A DNA stretch of 64,000 bases from Microcebus murinus (Eukaryota; Chordata; Mammalia; Primates; Cheirogaleidae). Positions 54,273-64,000 of the stretch are shown piece by piece; within the stretch, counting starts at the first letter, position 1; every line of letters begins with the position of its first letter. Position numbers and translations under genes: made by a program. The stretch covers positions 40,074,001 through 40,138,000 of the forward strand of contig NC_134106.1 of the NCBI RefSeq assembly GCF_040939455.1. The letters run 5' to 3'. The notes beneath the pieces were generated by a model. The model worked only from the letters and a program-made list of their open reading frames with translations. It searched no databases and had not been told where the DNA came from.

Positions 54273-54480
54273 AAAGTAGGCTAACTAGAAGTGGGGCATC
54301 TTCTGTGATTGGTTCAGGGAGCATTTTTGGCTTTCTCAGGTTGTTACTAAGTGGTAGTCGGGTCAAAAATTACAAAAGCTAGCAGTTATTGATCAAGTCT
54401 TGTCTGTTTGGGGATGGTTGCTACAGTGATGGTTATTTGGTTTCCTGGACTAGTCACTGCAGAGTGTGGGTAATAGTTGT
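54273..54480 (+). repeat. Possible LTR fragment, right part
   Basis: 'GAAGTGGGGCATCTTCTGTG', ATTGGTTCAGGGAGC and 'GTTTCCTGGACTAGTCACTG' may complete the element at 53,700-53,912. This is weak. Confidence 0.3.
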
Positions 54481-54752
54481 GTATTTTATATATGGTCTGA
54501 ATATTCTCCATTTGTATATTCAGTCTCTCAATTTTTATTTTTCCCTTAAGTTTTCTTCCTTGGACATTCTAATTATGCTTATTCTGACTATTGGTTTAAC
54601 TTTCTGCTATATCAATTATCTTAAGTTTTTAAACTTGAAATAATTTTTTCCCCACTCTTTTGCTTTTCTCATTTCTCTCTTTTTACATCTCATATTGTAT
54701 TCACTGGTGTTTATTTTTGTTCCTGTGATTTTGCTTTTATTTCTGTGATGGC

Positions 54753-54786
<34 letters not shown>

Positions 54787-55043
54787 GAGGGCTTCCAGTC
54801 CATATTTAATCTTTTCTTATTCTGCTGTTTTTTCTTTGAGCTCCTGTGTATGTGTTTTGTCCTTGTGTTTAATAGAGGAAATTGTTTTATTAGGTATTTT
54901 AAAATTCCATCATAATTTTCATTTTCTCCATGGGAACAATGTTCTATGTTCTTCATTGCCATCTGCTTTTCTTAATCTTTTTCTCATTACATTATCTTTG
55001 TGTAAATCCTATGCTCTTATTTTTATAAGTTACTGCTGTGTTT
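54481..55043 (-). mobile_element. Possible ancient LINE-derived AT-rich DNA
   Basis: Texture resembles reversed, decayed L1/HAL1 ('CTTCCTTGGACATTCTAATT', 'CATTTTCTCCATGGGAACAA'). It contains a (CTTTT)n run at 54,752-54,786. The lysine-rich minus frame here comes from that run. Confidence 0.35.
54752..54786. repeat. (CTTTT)n simple repeat and T-run
   Basis: Four CTTTT units followed by about 15 T residues. Confidence 0.95.
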
Positions 55044-55458
55044 TGGATATGGTTTGGCTTCACCAAGTCTCATATTGAAATTTGATCCCAAATGTTGGAG
55101 GGTGGGGTCTAGTGGGAGGTGTTTGGATTATGGAGGCAGATAACTCATGAATAGCTTGGTGCCATTTTTGGGAGAGTGAGGGAGTTCTCACTCTTATTTC
55201 CTGCAAGAACTGTTTGTTAAAAAGAGTGTGGTACCTCCACCCCTCCCTTGCTTCCTCTCTTACCATGTGATCTGCGCACTCCTGCTCTCCTTCACCTTCC
55301 ACCATGATTGGAAGCTTCCTGAAGCCTTCACCAGAAGCAAATGTTGGTGCTATGCTTTTTCTGCAGCCTGCAGAACCATGAGCCAAATAAACCTCTTTTC
55401 TTTATAAATTACCCAACTTCAGACATTCCTTTCATAGCAACACAAATGGACTAAGACA
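55044..55458 (+). mobile_element. MST/THE1-group MaLR solo LTR
   Basis: TGGATATGGTTTGGCTTCAC, 'AGTCTCATATTGAAATTTGA', 'GTCTAGTGGGAGGTGTTTGG', 'GGGAGTTCTCACTCTTATTT', 'TTCCACCATGATTGGAAGCT', TCCTGAAGCC, 'AATAAACCTCTTTTCTTTAT' (polyadenylation signal) and 'CACAAATGGACTAAGACA'. About 415 bp, full length, no internal sequence. The 108-codon minus frame across it is incidental. Confidence 0.92.
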
Positions 55459-55980
55459 ATTACTCAAATTTAAAAGAGGTAAATATTTCTTGACCCACTA
55501 AATGTGTAAGAGGAAGAGCCGGCTATTAAGATTAGTTGGACTTTTTTCTATAATCCAAGATTTTGTGTAAGTTCATTTAGATTTCTCTTCAGTTAATGAA
55601 GATGGTCAGTTCCATTGCTTTTTATTTATTTACTGTTATTTTAAAATGAATTTCTATATTTTATAATTTTTTATGTTGAATCAACTTTTCTTATGAAATC
55701 ATTTCAGATCTAGCATTACAAGAAAGATGAAGATACAAAGAGAAAGAGGAAAGTAATGTCTGGAATGCGATTTTTTTTTTTTTTTTTCCAGAGGCCTTTG
55801 GGCCAAAAATGTGTTCTCCATGGGCTTCTCTTCCTGCTTAAATTTGCAAGGAGGGAAATGAACTCCTTTGAACCTGCTCCTGAAGTCGTCCTTCAAAATG
55901 CTGATTTCCACAGGTGAGGCAGTATAACAAGGACATCTTTTAACCACTACTGAGGTATGAGCCATCCTTATTTGATTTTC
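55459..55980. other. Unassigned AT-rich DNA
   Basis: No family is recognised. A run of 17 T residues lies at 55,771-55,787 with no SINE body beside it. Confidence 0.4.
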
Positions 55981-55992
55981 ACAGCAGTTTTT
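55981..55992. repeat. Target-site duplication, left copy
   Basis: ACAGCAGTTTTT, matching ACAGAAGTTTTT at 57,730-57,741 with one mismatch. Confidence 0.75.
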
Positions 55993-57729
55993 TTTATTTT
56001 TCTTCCTATTTTATAATTTTTTCATTTCATATTATGAGGGTGCAAATATTGTTAAGGGTACAAATATTGCCCTTGCAACCCCTCCCCCCGCCTGCCGAGT
56101 CAGAGCTTCTAGCATATCCATCTTCCCAGTGGTGTGCATCATACTCATTATGTAAGTATACACCCATCTCCTCCTCCCCCCTCCCACCTGCCCAACACCT
56201 GCTAAATGTTTCTTTTCTTTTTTTTTTACATTTTGGTTACATTTTATATCTTTGCCTCTTCTTATGAAGAGTTAGAGGTATGCCCTTCCCCTTGACAATG
56301 CTCACCACATCCCTAAGATGTGGGTCTACCTCCCCCAATCCCTGGTGAACACTACCACCACTTGAGCACCATACTTTTAGTCAGTACCAATTTGATGGCA
56401 AGTACATGTGGAGCCCATTTTCCTGATCTTGTGTCACCTCATTTTGGATAATGAGCTTAAGCTTAATTCAGGATAGTATAAGTGGTGCTAGCTCGCTGTC
56501 ATTTCTTAGAATTGAGTAATATTCCATTGTGAACATAAACCAAATTAAACTCATGAATTGACAGGCACTTGGGTGGTTTCCATGTCCTTGCATTTGTGAA
56601 TTCTGCTGCCATAAACATTCGGGTGCAGATGTCTTTATAATAGAATGTCTTATGCTCTTTTGAGTAGATGCCCAACAATGCTATTGCTGGGGTGAATGGT
56701 ATTTCTATTTTTAGCTGTTTGAGGTATCTCCAAATTCTTTTCCACAATGGTTGCACTAATTTGCAGTTCCACCAGCAGTGTAAGAGTGTTCCTGTCTCTC
56801 CACATCCTTGCCAGCATTTGTTGTTTTGGGATTTCTTGATACAGGCCATTCTCACTGGGGTTAGGTGGTATCTCATTGTGGTTTTGATTTGCATTTCTCT
56901 GATGATTAGAGATGTTGAGCATTTTTTTATATGTTTGCTGACCATTATTCAGTCTTCTTCGGAGAAGTTTCTGTTCATTTCTGTTGCCCATTTCTTGATG
57001 GGGTTGTTTGATTTTTTTTTTTCTTATTAATTGAGTTCTAGATAGATTCTTGTTATTGGACCTTTATCAGAAGTGTAGAGAACAAATATTTTCTCCCACT
57101 CTGTGGGTTGTCTATTTGTTCTAATGATAGTTTCCTTGGCTGTGCAGAATCTTTTTAATTTTATCAGATCCCATTTATTTTTGATGCAATGGTGATTGCC
57201 TTGGGGGTCTTATTCAAGAATTCTTTGCCTAGACCAATGTCCGATAGGATTTTTCCAACATCATCTTCTAGGATTCTTAAGGTTTCATGCCTTAGGTTTA
57301 AATCTGATATCCATCTTGAGTGGATTTTTGTGAGAGGTAGGGATCCTGATTCAATCTTCTGCATGTAGCTATCCAGTTTTCCCAGCACCGTTTATTGAAG
57401 AGGGATTCTTTTCCTCATTGTATATTTTTGTCTGCTTTATCAAAGATTAGGTTACCATATGCAGATGGTTTCATCTCTGGAATCTCAGTTCTACTCCAAA
57501 TATCAATGCTTCTGTTATTATGTCAGTACCAGGCTGATTTAGCTATTATTGCTTTATAGTACAGCTTGAAGTCAGGAAGACTGATGCCTCCCAATTTGTT
57601 GTTTTTGCTTAAAATTGCTTTGGCTATACGAGGCTTTTTCTGGTTCCATACAAAGTGAAGAATTACTTTTTTAGATCTGTAAAGAATGATGGTGGTACTT
57701 TGATGGGGATTGCATTAATTCTATAGATG
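55993..57729 (-). mobile_element. Strepsirrhine L1, 5'-truncated, antisense
   Basis: A 1.74-kb L1 3' portion: T-rich start, a 3' UTR of the same kind as the inner L1 at 40,441 (including the internal T-run at 56,219-56,228 and 'ACATTTTGGTTACATTTTAT'), then reversed ORF2 C-terminal third. Minus-strand pieces 56,499-56,945 (148 codons with [20 protein letters not shown] and [12 protein letters not shown]) and 57,164-57,388 remain open. Frames differ, so ORF2 is broken. Flanked by a 12-bp duplication with one mismatch. Confidence 0.95.
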
Positions 57730-57741
57730 ACAGAAGTTTTT
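57730..57741. repeat. Target-site duplication, right copy
   Basis: ACAGAAGTTTTT, 11 of 12 identical to 55,981-55,992. Confidence 0.75.
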
Positions 57742-58579
57742 GAGCTACATCTCCCTAAGAATTTTCTAGCTTTTCCCCAAAGGAAGACAGTTTCATTTGT
57801 GATTGATGATAGATTAGGTAATCAAGCCAATGTATTAAGCTATAATGCACAATATGGCAATGAAGGTGGGGTTGGATTCTTGTGTCTCTCCTTGCTTGTC
57901 AAGCCTGGGAGCACTACCCACTTGCTAAGGTGACTGGTCAAAGCCTGAGTCTTTGATAAGTCTCAGAGAGGGTAGGGTGGGATTAATTATGCCTAAAAAG
58001 AACAGCACTCACTCAGTCTTTACCTTTTATGGGCTCAGTGATTTCTCTCATCTCCAGTTGACAAACATGAATATTTTTGCAATATTTAGGAGGGAAAAAA
58101 TAGGGGACCCCACTCTGACCTTGAACCTTTATCCACCTCAGCTTTTCATCAAACCTGTGTACAGGTGTAAACCATGCTTGTGCAGCTAGGGATAAAATAG
58201 TACTCTGATTTCCACTCTGAATCTGTTGTCTGTGAATTTCTCCCTAGAACTTTTTCTGGGAGGAGATGGGGTATTTAACAGGTCAAGATTAGGTCATTCT
58301 CTGGTTCTTGACCAAAATACTATCATAATAGCACCTGATACTCTAATCTTCTAAAGTAACTTCACTGGGAAGTGGTAAAGACCAGGAGCAAGAAATACAC
58401 CATAGGAATGGGAGGAAAGTTCACCAGCTAAGAGAGGAAGATGTTCTGAAACAGTTGACTAGGAGAGTCTTTGGGGCAGGTGAATGTGTGTGAGGATGTG
58501 GGTGAGGGAGCTGGTGACAGCAAACATTGGAGTTCTTAAAATCAGGGAATGATCTTGTGAAAACATAAATCTGATTATG
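57742..58579. other. Single-copy-looking DNA
   Basis: No repeat or gene is recognised. Short open frames at 57,727-57,933 and 57,953-58,189 carry no domain. Confidence 0.4.
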
Positions 58580-58905
58580 TAACTATCTTGTTTGCAACCC
58601 CAGTGCCTTCCCACTGCTTGCTCGATGATGAAGTTCAAACTCTTTAACAAGAAACTGCTGCCTGATGTGAACCTTGTCTCATGTCATGTCATACCTCACC
58701 CTGTTCCAGGCATGCTGACGTTTTATTCCTTAGGCTAAGCAAATCCCACATTGATTCAGGGCCTCAACATCATACATAGAATGCTGTTCCTTCTCAGAAT
58801 GTTTGACTCACCTGGCAAATACCTACTTCTCCAACATGCGCCCACTTAAATTCTTTAGAGAAGTATAGCAGGTATCTTCCATTTAACCTACAAAACTCAG
58901 GCATG
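58580..58905 (+). repeat. L2 LINE relic, sense
   Basis: Forward L2 ORF region: CCCAGTGCCTTCCCACTGCT, 'GATGAAGTTCAAACTCTTTA', 'ATACCTCACCCTGTTCCAGG', 'GAATGCTGTTCCTTCTCAGA', 'CTCACCTGGCAAATACCTAC'. Confidence 0.65.
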
Positions 58906-59855
58906 TATCAGACATTCTGTACCTCAACTAAGTCCTGTTTGTCTAATGGCAGGAAAAACCCTTATGATTTTGTTAATCCATTCAGTCCAATCATTTCTTG
59001 GATTTTCTCTAATTCCAGAATTAAATTTAGTCAATTTGAATATTTACCCCACCTTTGGGTCTCCAAGAGACTGTGTTTAATTTTGGGAGCTGCTTGCAAG
59101 TCATCAAGACATTTGGGAAAATATCAAGTCCTTGATCTCTAGCCACACAATGTCTGTTTCTATTACTGCTTTTTGGCTCATCTCTGGTCGTGGTGTCTGT
59201 CCTGGCTTCTGTCAAGGTGTGCCATTTTGTCCAGCTGTGGGGGGTGGTCGTTATCGAGAAAGAACTAAGTATGTTCTCAAACCATCCATGGCAGGGCAGT
59301 CTACCACCCAGCCCCTGCTAAAATATTACTTTTCTGGGTCATAAGACATGCCTGGGGCATGCTGACCTTCTCCTTTACAGCTAACCATTGGAGTCATGTA
59401 AATACATAAATTCACTCTTCACTTATTCACTTATTCTCATTTTGAAGCATTATGGAATACTCTGCTACTCTGGTTCTTTCAATATTGCATGATTGATACT
59501 CAGGTGTAGGCTTTGAGAACTCAAAAAACTCTTATTTCTCAAGAAGCCCAGCTCTTGCCAATGAAAGCTTTGGCTTTCAAGCCAGTTTGCTCTCATAGCA
59601 GATTTTAAAGTCTATTTTGAAATTCAAAAGTTGCGAATGGACCGTTCCTTTGTATTCTTGCTATAAAAATTCGATTCCTTTTTTAGAGCATGGAATGTCT
59701 CTGACAGTGTAGAGAAGAGTCACAACAAGAAAATTATGGGATATGGAGAGAAGTACTTTGATTGTTCAGGAACTTAATCCACCACAGAAGACTTCTTCAA
59801 TGTCGGGATCAGATCAAGTTCCACTGTTTCAGTCTGAAATTATGTCAAGTGACTT
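58906..59855. other. Single-copy-looking DNA
   Basis: No repeat or gene is recognised over about 0.95 kb. Confidence 0.4.
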
Positions 59856-59857
59856 AC

Positions 59858-60010
59858 ACCTCCGTGTAAAGTCCCTGTGTCCCACCAAACTCTAAGCTTC
59901 ATGAGACATCTGGGACTGTCTTGCTTACCACCAAAGGCTGAGATCTAAGCATGGGACTTGGCAGAGACAGGTGTTTCACAAATTCTCATTAAATGGTTGA
60001 ATAACCTAAG
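59858..60010 (+). repeat. L2 LINE 3' end
   Basis: 'AAACTCTAAGCTTCATGAGA', CATCTGGGACTGTCTTGCTT, 'ATCTAAGCATGGGACTTGGC' and 'CTCATTAAATGGTTGAATAA' fit the forward L2 tail. Confidence 0.65.
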
Positions 60011-60964
60011 GGGAGAGAGAGGATATCAATCTGGCAGTAGGAGGGTTCTGGTTCAGAGTTGGGAGGCTGAATGAACAAAGATGGGGAATGGTAGTCCGCT
60101 AGTTTCTCTTAATTAGTGCAGTGATGCCTGTACGTGCAGTCATGCTTGCATGTGCAGTGAGGGCTTGAATATTGCTGTGGAACCCACTGGTGCAGAATCT
60201 TTGTGCCCTACATAGATTTCAAGTAGACATTGAGTTCAGTTGGGAACAAATTCTGGGATAGCAGCGATGTGCATATAATAAAGGACAATGGTGAGAACAC
60301 ATCTGCATGTACGTAGCACTATTTGCATCGAAACAGAAATCTTCTTACATGATTCTTTTGCCCCATCCCCGTGCCTCCCCGCAAACATGGACTGAGTGTA
60401 GCTCTGGCTCACTACAGAGTGGGCTCTAGGTTGCCATGGTGAGGACAGGGCTTTGGAAAATTCTGTGCCCTTCTTTGTAGCACTGGAGTCAGAGGGTCGC
60501 TGCAGCCCAAGCAGGCTTGCTTGAAGAAAAATAAGTTAAAAATAACAAGCTGGTAATTCACTTTCTCATTTTATCAGGTTGTCAGGAAATTTGTGAGTTT
60601 TCCGTGTGTTTTCATAATTTGAAAAGCATATCTGACTCTTCCTTGTCAGAACTGATTTACTTTGGGATTTTAAAGGCAATACACTCAATCATAGTAAAAT
60701 TATAGAAATTCCTAACTTTAAAGCAGTTAGTGAGATTTCTTATTCATTTGGCTCTTAGGGAATCCAGGCACTCCAGAAAGAGGGATAATACCATTAGTGT
60801 CACTGTGTAAATTTATTTTTCCCGGAGAAGGACACAAGAGGAAAATAAGGCTTAGCTTACCCTCTACATGACCCAAGCTTCAGGAGTTGGTGGCACAACC
60901 TTGACTTTGGAGCTTCACATCAGAGAGAACCTTATGAAATGGATTTAGAGACTAGCAGAGGACC
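60011..60964. other. Single-copy-looking DNA, AT-rich patch
   Basis: No repeat is recognised. The AT-rich part at 60,530-60,780 (e.g. 'TTTTAAAGGCAATACACTCA') is repeat-free and could be tested for conservation. Confidence 0.35.
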
Positions 60965-61090
60965 CCCAAGGCCAGTGACCCAGCATTTGTATTTCACAGC
61001 TGAGGAAACTGAGGCCCATGGAAGTGAACTAACTTGTTTGAGGTGACAGTTACTTGATTAGTGAGAGCTGTAATGTGGTTACTTAAACTA
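60965..61090 (-). repeat. MIR SINE relic, antisense
   Basis: 'TATTTCACAGCTGAGGAAAC', TGAGGCCCATGGAAGTGAAC, 'TAACTTGTTTGAGGTGACAG' fit the reversed MIR core. Confidence 0.75.
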
Positions 61091-61250
61091 CTGCTTCTCA
61101 AACATTTATTTTTTGTACAAGTCACATGATGGTCATGTTAAAAATGCAGATTCTAATTTAGGAGGTTAGAGACATGGCCTGAGAGTCTGCATTTCTAACG
61201 TGCTCCCATGTGATATTAATGTTTCTGTTCCCTGGGCAGCAAACTCTGTG
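61091..61250 (+). repeat. MER5-like DNA transposon relic
   Basis: 'ACTGCTTCTCAAACATTTAT', 'AAAAATGCAGATTCTAATTT', 'GCCTGAGAGTCTGCATTTCT', AACGTGCTCCCATGTGATAT follow MER5 order. Confidence 0.7.
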
Positions 61251-62125
61251 ATTTATTATTTAAACTAGGTAGCAAGGACATAATCCTAAGCCATCTCCCT
61301 CCCTCCGCACCTGTGTTAAGGTGCGGAAAGAATGCTTAGAGGCCCTCACCCGGTGTGGGTTCTCACTGGGGCATGCTGAGGGGTAATCACTTGATAGAGG
61401 ATAGTTGTAAGGTCGGAGAAGCTATGTCTAGCTTAACAGGCTCTTGACTGTTCAGGTAATTTTTTTCTTTTTCATTGTTGACTTTGTTAGTGTCTTACAG
61501 AAGCAGGGAAACAGTATCTTGGCAAGATGGGATGCATGTTAATGATGTAACATATTTGTGGAAGACTTTGTGATGGCCAAAAAAAAAAAAATTACTGGGT
61601 ATCCTATGGAATTCTAGGTGTCGTCTAGCATACCTATCTGGATTATCTGATGCTATGGTGGTCTGTTCCTCTCATTGTCTATGAGCTGTTTCTTAATCTC
61701 TTTCAGTTGTAGGACTCTAAGTATAATGTAAATGATTCTTGTTTCATGAAATGCAATTGATTATTGCCATGTGGATATTGACCACCTCCATTTGTAAATT
61801 CATTTTAGCATTCTTGATTATATGTATATGTGTTCTTTGAACTCTTCTTTGAACTGATTGTAACATCTTACTGGTTCTCTCATTAATAGGTTATACAAAA
61901 CAGTTGACACAGGTACCTTTTATTTCTTATATTTGTGCAAGTTATAATTTTGCCCTCTTTTTTTTTAAAAAAATTGTCCTTTAAAAAGAACTTTGTGTAT
62001 TTGGTTAAATAACTTCTCCAAAAGAAGTAAAAGTGAATCTGCTCTTTCATGTGAAAATTTAGAATCTTGATTTTTCAACATTTATATAACAGTGTCACAC
62101 CATCTTGTGGAGTCTCAAAGGATCC
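61251..62125. other. Single-copy-looking DNA
   Basis: No repeat family or gene is recognised. A 13-A run sits at 61,579-61,591 and AT-rich sequence at 61,730-62,060. Confidence 0.4.
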
Positions 62126-62127
62126 TA

Positions 62128-62235
62128 AATTACTGGTGTGACAATTAAAGCTCAAGGAAGTGAAGAGACTTATCTAGGGATAAATCTTGGCTAGGACAGG
62201 GTAGAGCAAAGACTCTTTCCATTCTTCATACTACG
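62128..62235 (-). repeat. MIR SINE relic, antisense
   Basis: 'GACAATTAAAGCTCAAGGAA', GTGAAGAGACTTATCTAGGG and 'AGAGCAAAGACTCTTTCCAT' resemble the reversed MIR core. Confidence 0.5.
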
Positions 62236-62539
62236 TTTTAGTTATTTGTGTATTTGAATGACCCAAGTCTTTTCCCACGATCACCTCAAGCCTTGTCAAA
62301 TGTAAGAGGAGAATCAACATGTGGGAGGGGCCTGTTGGAACTGGTGCTCTTTGCCTATTTTGACCCTTCAGGAGAGGGGTCAACAAAAATATGAAGGTTT
62401 GGGCCTTGTCATAGATTTTTATGTCCTGTTTATCTTTAGGTCTGTGACCTATAAAGATACAGAGAGTATCTCTGCAGCTAAATTGCTCAATGCTACTGCG
62501 GATGAGCATGGCTGTGGTGACAGTGATGGTGATGATGAT

Positions 62540-62790
62540 AATACTTATGGAATGAGCACATGCCTTGGAGTCAGATTGACTTAAATTTGAAAATTAAGCT
62601 CTCTTGTTAACAAAAATTGTGGACCCTTGGTAGAGTTGCTTACCCTCCTTATACCTTTTTTTTTTTTTTAAATCTGTAAAATGGGATAGCACAATGTCAG
62701 CATTGTTGCAAAGAATTCCATATGATAATATGAAAAGCACAGCACGGTTCCTAGTCAGTATTTATCAAATATTAGTTCTTTTCCTTTTTG
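62540..62790 (+). repeat. MIR SINE relic
   Basis: 'GAGCACATGCCTTGGAGTCA', GATTGACTTAAATTTG, a T-run, 'AAATCTGTAAAATGGGATAG', 'AAAAGCACAGCACGGTTCCT' and 'AGTCAGTATTTATCAAATAT' follow MIR order. A short (GAT)n patch at 62,520-62,540 lies just upstream. Confidence 0.75.
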
Positions 62791-62844
62791 CCAAGAAACA
62801 TACTCATTGACTTTCAACTGTTTACCCAGAAGAGAGTTAGCAGC

Positions 62845-63310
62845 TCAATAGCATTTATTGAGTACTTATTATGAATCCAGCCTTGTGGAAGGAATTGTGA
62901 GGTATACAGAAATATACACATTCCCTGATTTCAGCAGATGTGTGGTCTAATTAAGGAGAGGGTGGTAAGTGACCTGGAATAAAAGAAGACATCAGTGCAT
63001 TAAGAGCTTGGAGAAATGAGGGTATCAGTGAGGGCTGGAAAAGCTGGTTGTGGGCACAGCACAGACAAAGAGGAGGCTGTGGGAAGGAGCGTGGTGTGGG
63101 GAAGAAATTGGCTTAGCCTCAGGGAGGCGGGAGGTGGAGAACAGGGAAGCACAGATGGTGAAGATAGGCCTGTAATGGGCTGGGGAGGGTTTTGGATGCC
63201 AAGCTTGAGTGGTTAGGGCTTGATACAAGAGGTGGCAGCAACCTGTGGCAGGTTCTGAGCAGAGGAATGAGTGACATGCCCTGCAAGCCAGGATGCTGCC
63301 TTCTGGAGTT
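62845..63310 (-). repeat. L2 LINE relic with 3' end, antisense
   Basis: 'ATAGCATTTATTGAGTACTT', ATTATGAATCCAGCCTTGTG, 'ACACATTCCCTGATTTCAGC', then body landmarks 'GTTTTGGATGCCAAGCTTGA' and 'GAGGAATGAGTGACATGCCC'. Minus-strand open frames across it (63,025-63,370) are incidental. Confidence 0.7.
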
Positions 63311-64000
63311 TCTTTCATGGGGCTCTCTTTGTTGCTGTTGAACTCCCTGCACCTTAGAGGTCAGAGACATCGCTTGCTGCCTGATGCTGATTTAGAGGTG
63401 ATGATGAGGAGGCTGCTGTTGCGGGAAGAGATGACAATTTAAGTGCCCCATGTGGGCAGCTCCCTCAGATTCCTGCACATTACACTTTTTCTCTGAGGGT
63501 CTGCACTTCTAGTTACTTTGAACAGGAACATGTTATCTGTAGCTTTTCATTATTAGTCTGTTTAATTATCTTTTTTGTTGTTCTCTGGGGCCTCAATTTA
63601 ATGAAAAGGTATAATTTTGACTGCTAAAAAATCAAAGTTTGATATTCTAGTCAATATTTTTCATTACCATTGTCATTTCTAGACAAGCCTCTTGATAATG
63701 GGATTGCATATGAGCCCTTGATGAGGATTTTGACAAACCTCCATTCTAAACCAATGGCTTAGACAGCAGATGCTGCAGGCTTTGAGCAAAAGAGATGGGG
63801 GCAGCTTTCTTTTTATGGATGTATAACTGCCAGGGGTTAGTGTCAGTGCAGGTATAGTGGGCAGATCATCATGACCATGTACCATATTCGTCAGCAATGG
63901 AAATGGGAGACACTCCCCTGAAGCAAGGAGAGATGGAAAACACATACACGAAGCACTTGGGAAGGGGGTGAGAGGCTATTTGTGGAGATGAGATACAGAA
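63311..64000. other. Single-copy-looking DNA
   Basis: No repeat or gene is recognised to the end of the window. Confidence 0.4.

Noticed and set aside
55060..55386. 108-codon minus-strand frame
   Set aside because: It is the antisense of a MaLR LTR with no coding signature.
26626..55458. Possible intact endogenous retrovirus between LTRs
   Set aside because: The MaLR LTRs differ in subfamily and orientation and no gag, pol or env sequence lies between them; they are solo LTRs.

Overview
The window looks like non-coding nuclear DNA (intergenic or intronic) from a strepsirrhine primate (lemur or galago lineage). Three things point there. The dimeric Alu at 47.8 kb has the duplicated linker typical of lemur/galago Alus. 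Several L1 3' ends carry the strepsirrhine-type 3' UTR with C-rich runs on the + strand. The background of decayed MIR, L2, MER5, MaLR and L1M copies is typical of a placental mammal. I found no convincing protein-coding exon, no tRNA, rRNA or snRNA gene, no CpG island and no CRISPR array. Nearly all long open frames lie in L1 or LTR copies or are chance frames. The genus, and whether the window is intronic, cannot be decided from the sequence alone.

Layout. 0-38 kb: mostly old single-copy-looking DNA with scattered MIR, L2 and MER5-like relics, one twin-primed L1 fragment (2.4-3.4 kb), one antisense Alu (5.7 kb), a short L1 3' end (19.7 kb), a MaLR LTR (26.6 kb) and a (TG)n microsatellite (33.2 kb). 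Several AT-rich or motif-rich single-copy stretches (9.05-9.25, 16.56-16.88, 25.4-25.6, 37.7-37.95 kb) are candidate conserved regulatory elements.

38-58 kb: an L1-dense domain. A twin-primed, 5'-inverted L1 (38.05-47.53 kb) is split by a full-length antisense L1 of about 6.96 kb (40,441-47,399) flanked by a perfect 12-bp target-site duplication. The inner L1 has a long 5' UTR with a 295-bp tandem duplication, a YY1-like site at its 5' tip, a long antisense open frame leaving its 5' end, a broken ORF1 and a broken ORF2. An Alu, a MaLR LTR and an Alu monomer follow. Then comes an ancient antisense L1M hit twice by later L1 3' ends, two further MaLR LTRs, and a 1.7-kb 5'-truncated L1.

58-64 kb: old DNA with L2, MIR and MER5 relics.

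Nothing here forms a gene system. The story is layered retrotransposition: MIR/L2/MER5 first, then L1M and MaLR, then primate L1 and Alu. The most informative items are the architecture of the full-length L1 and the few repeat-free candidate regulatory patches. Family names come from recognition by eye; a RepeatMasker run would settle them.
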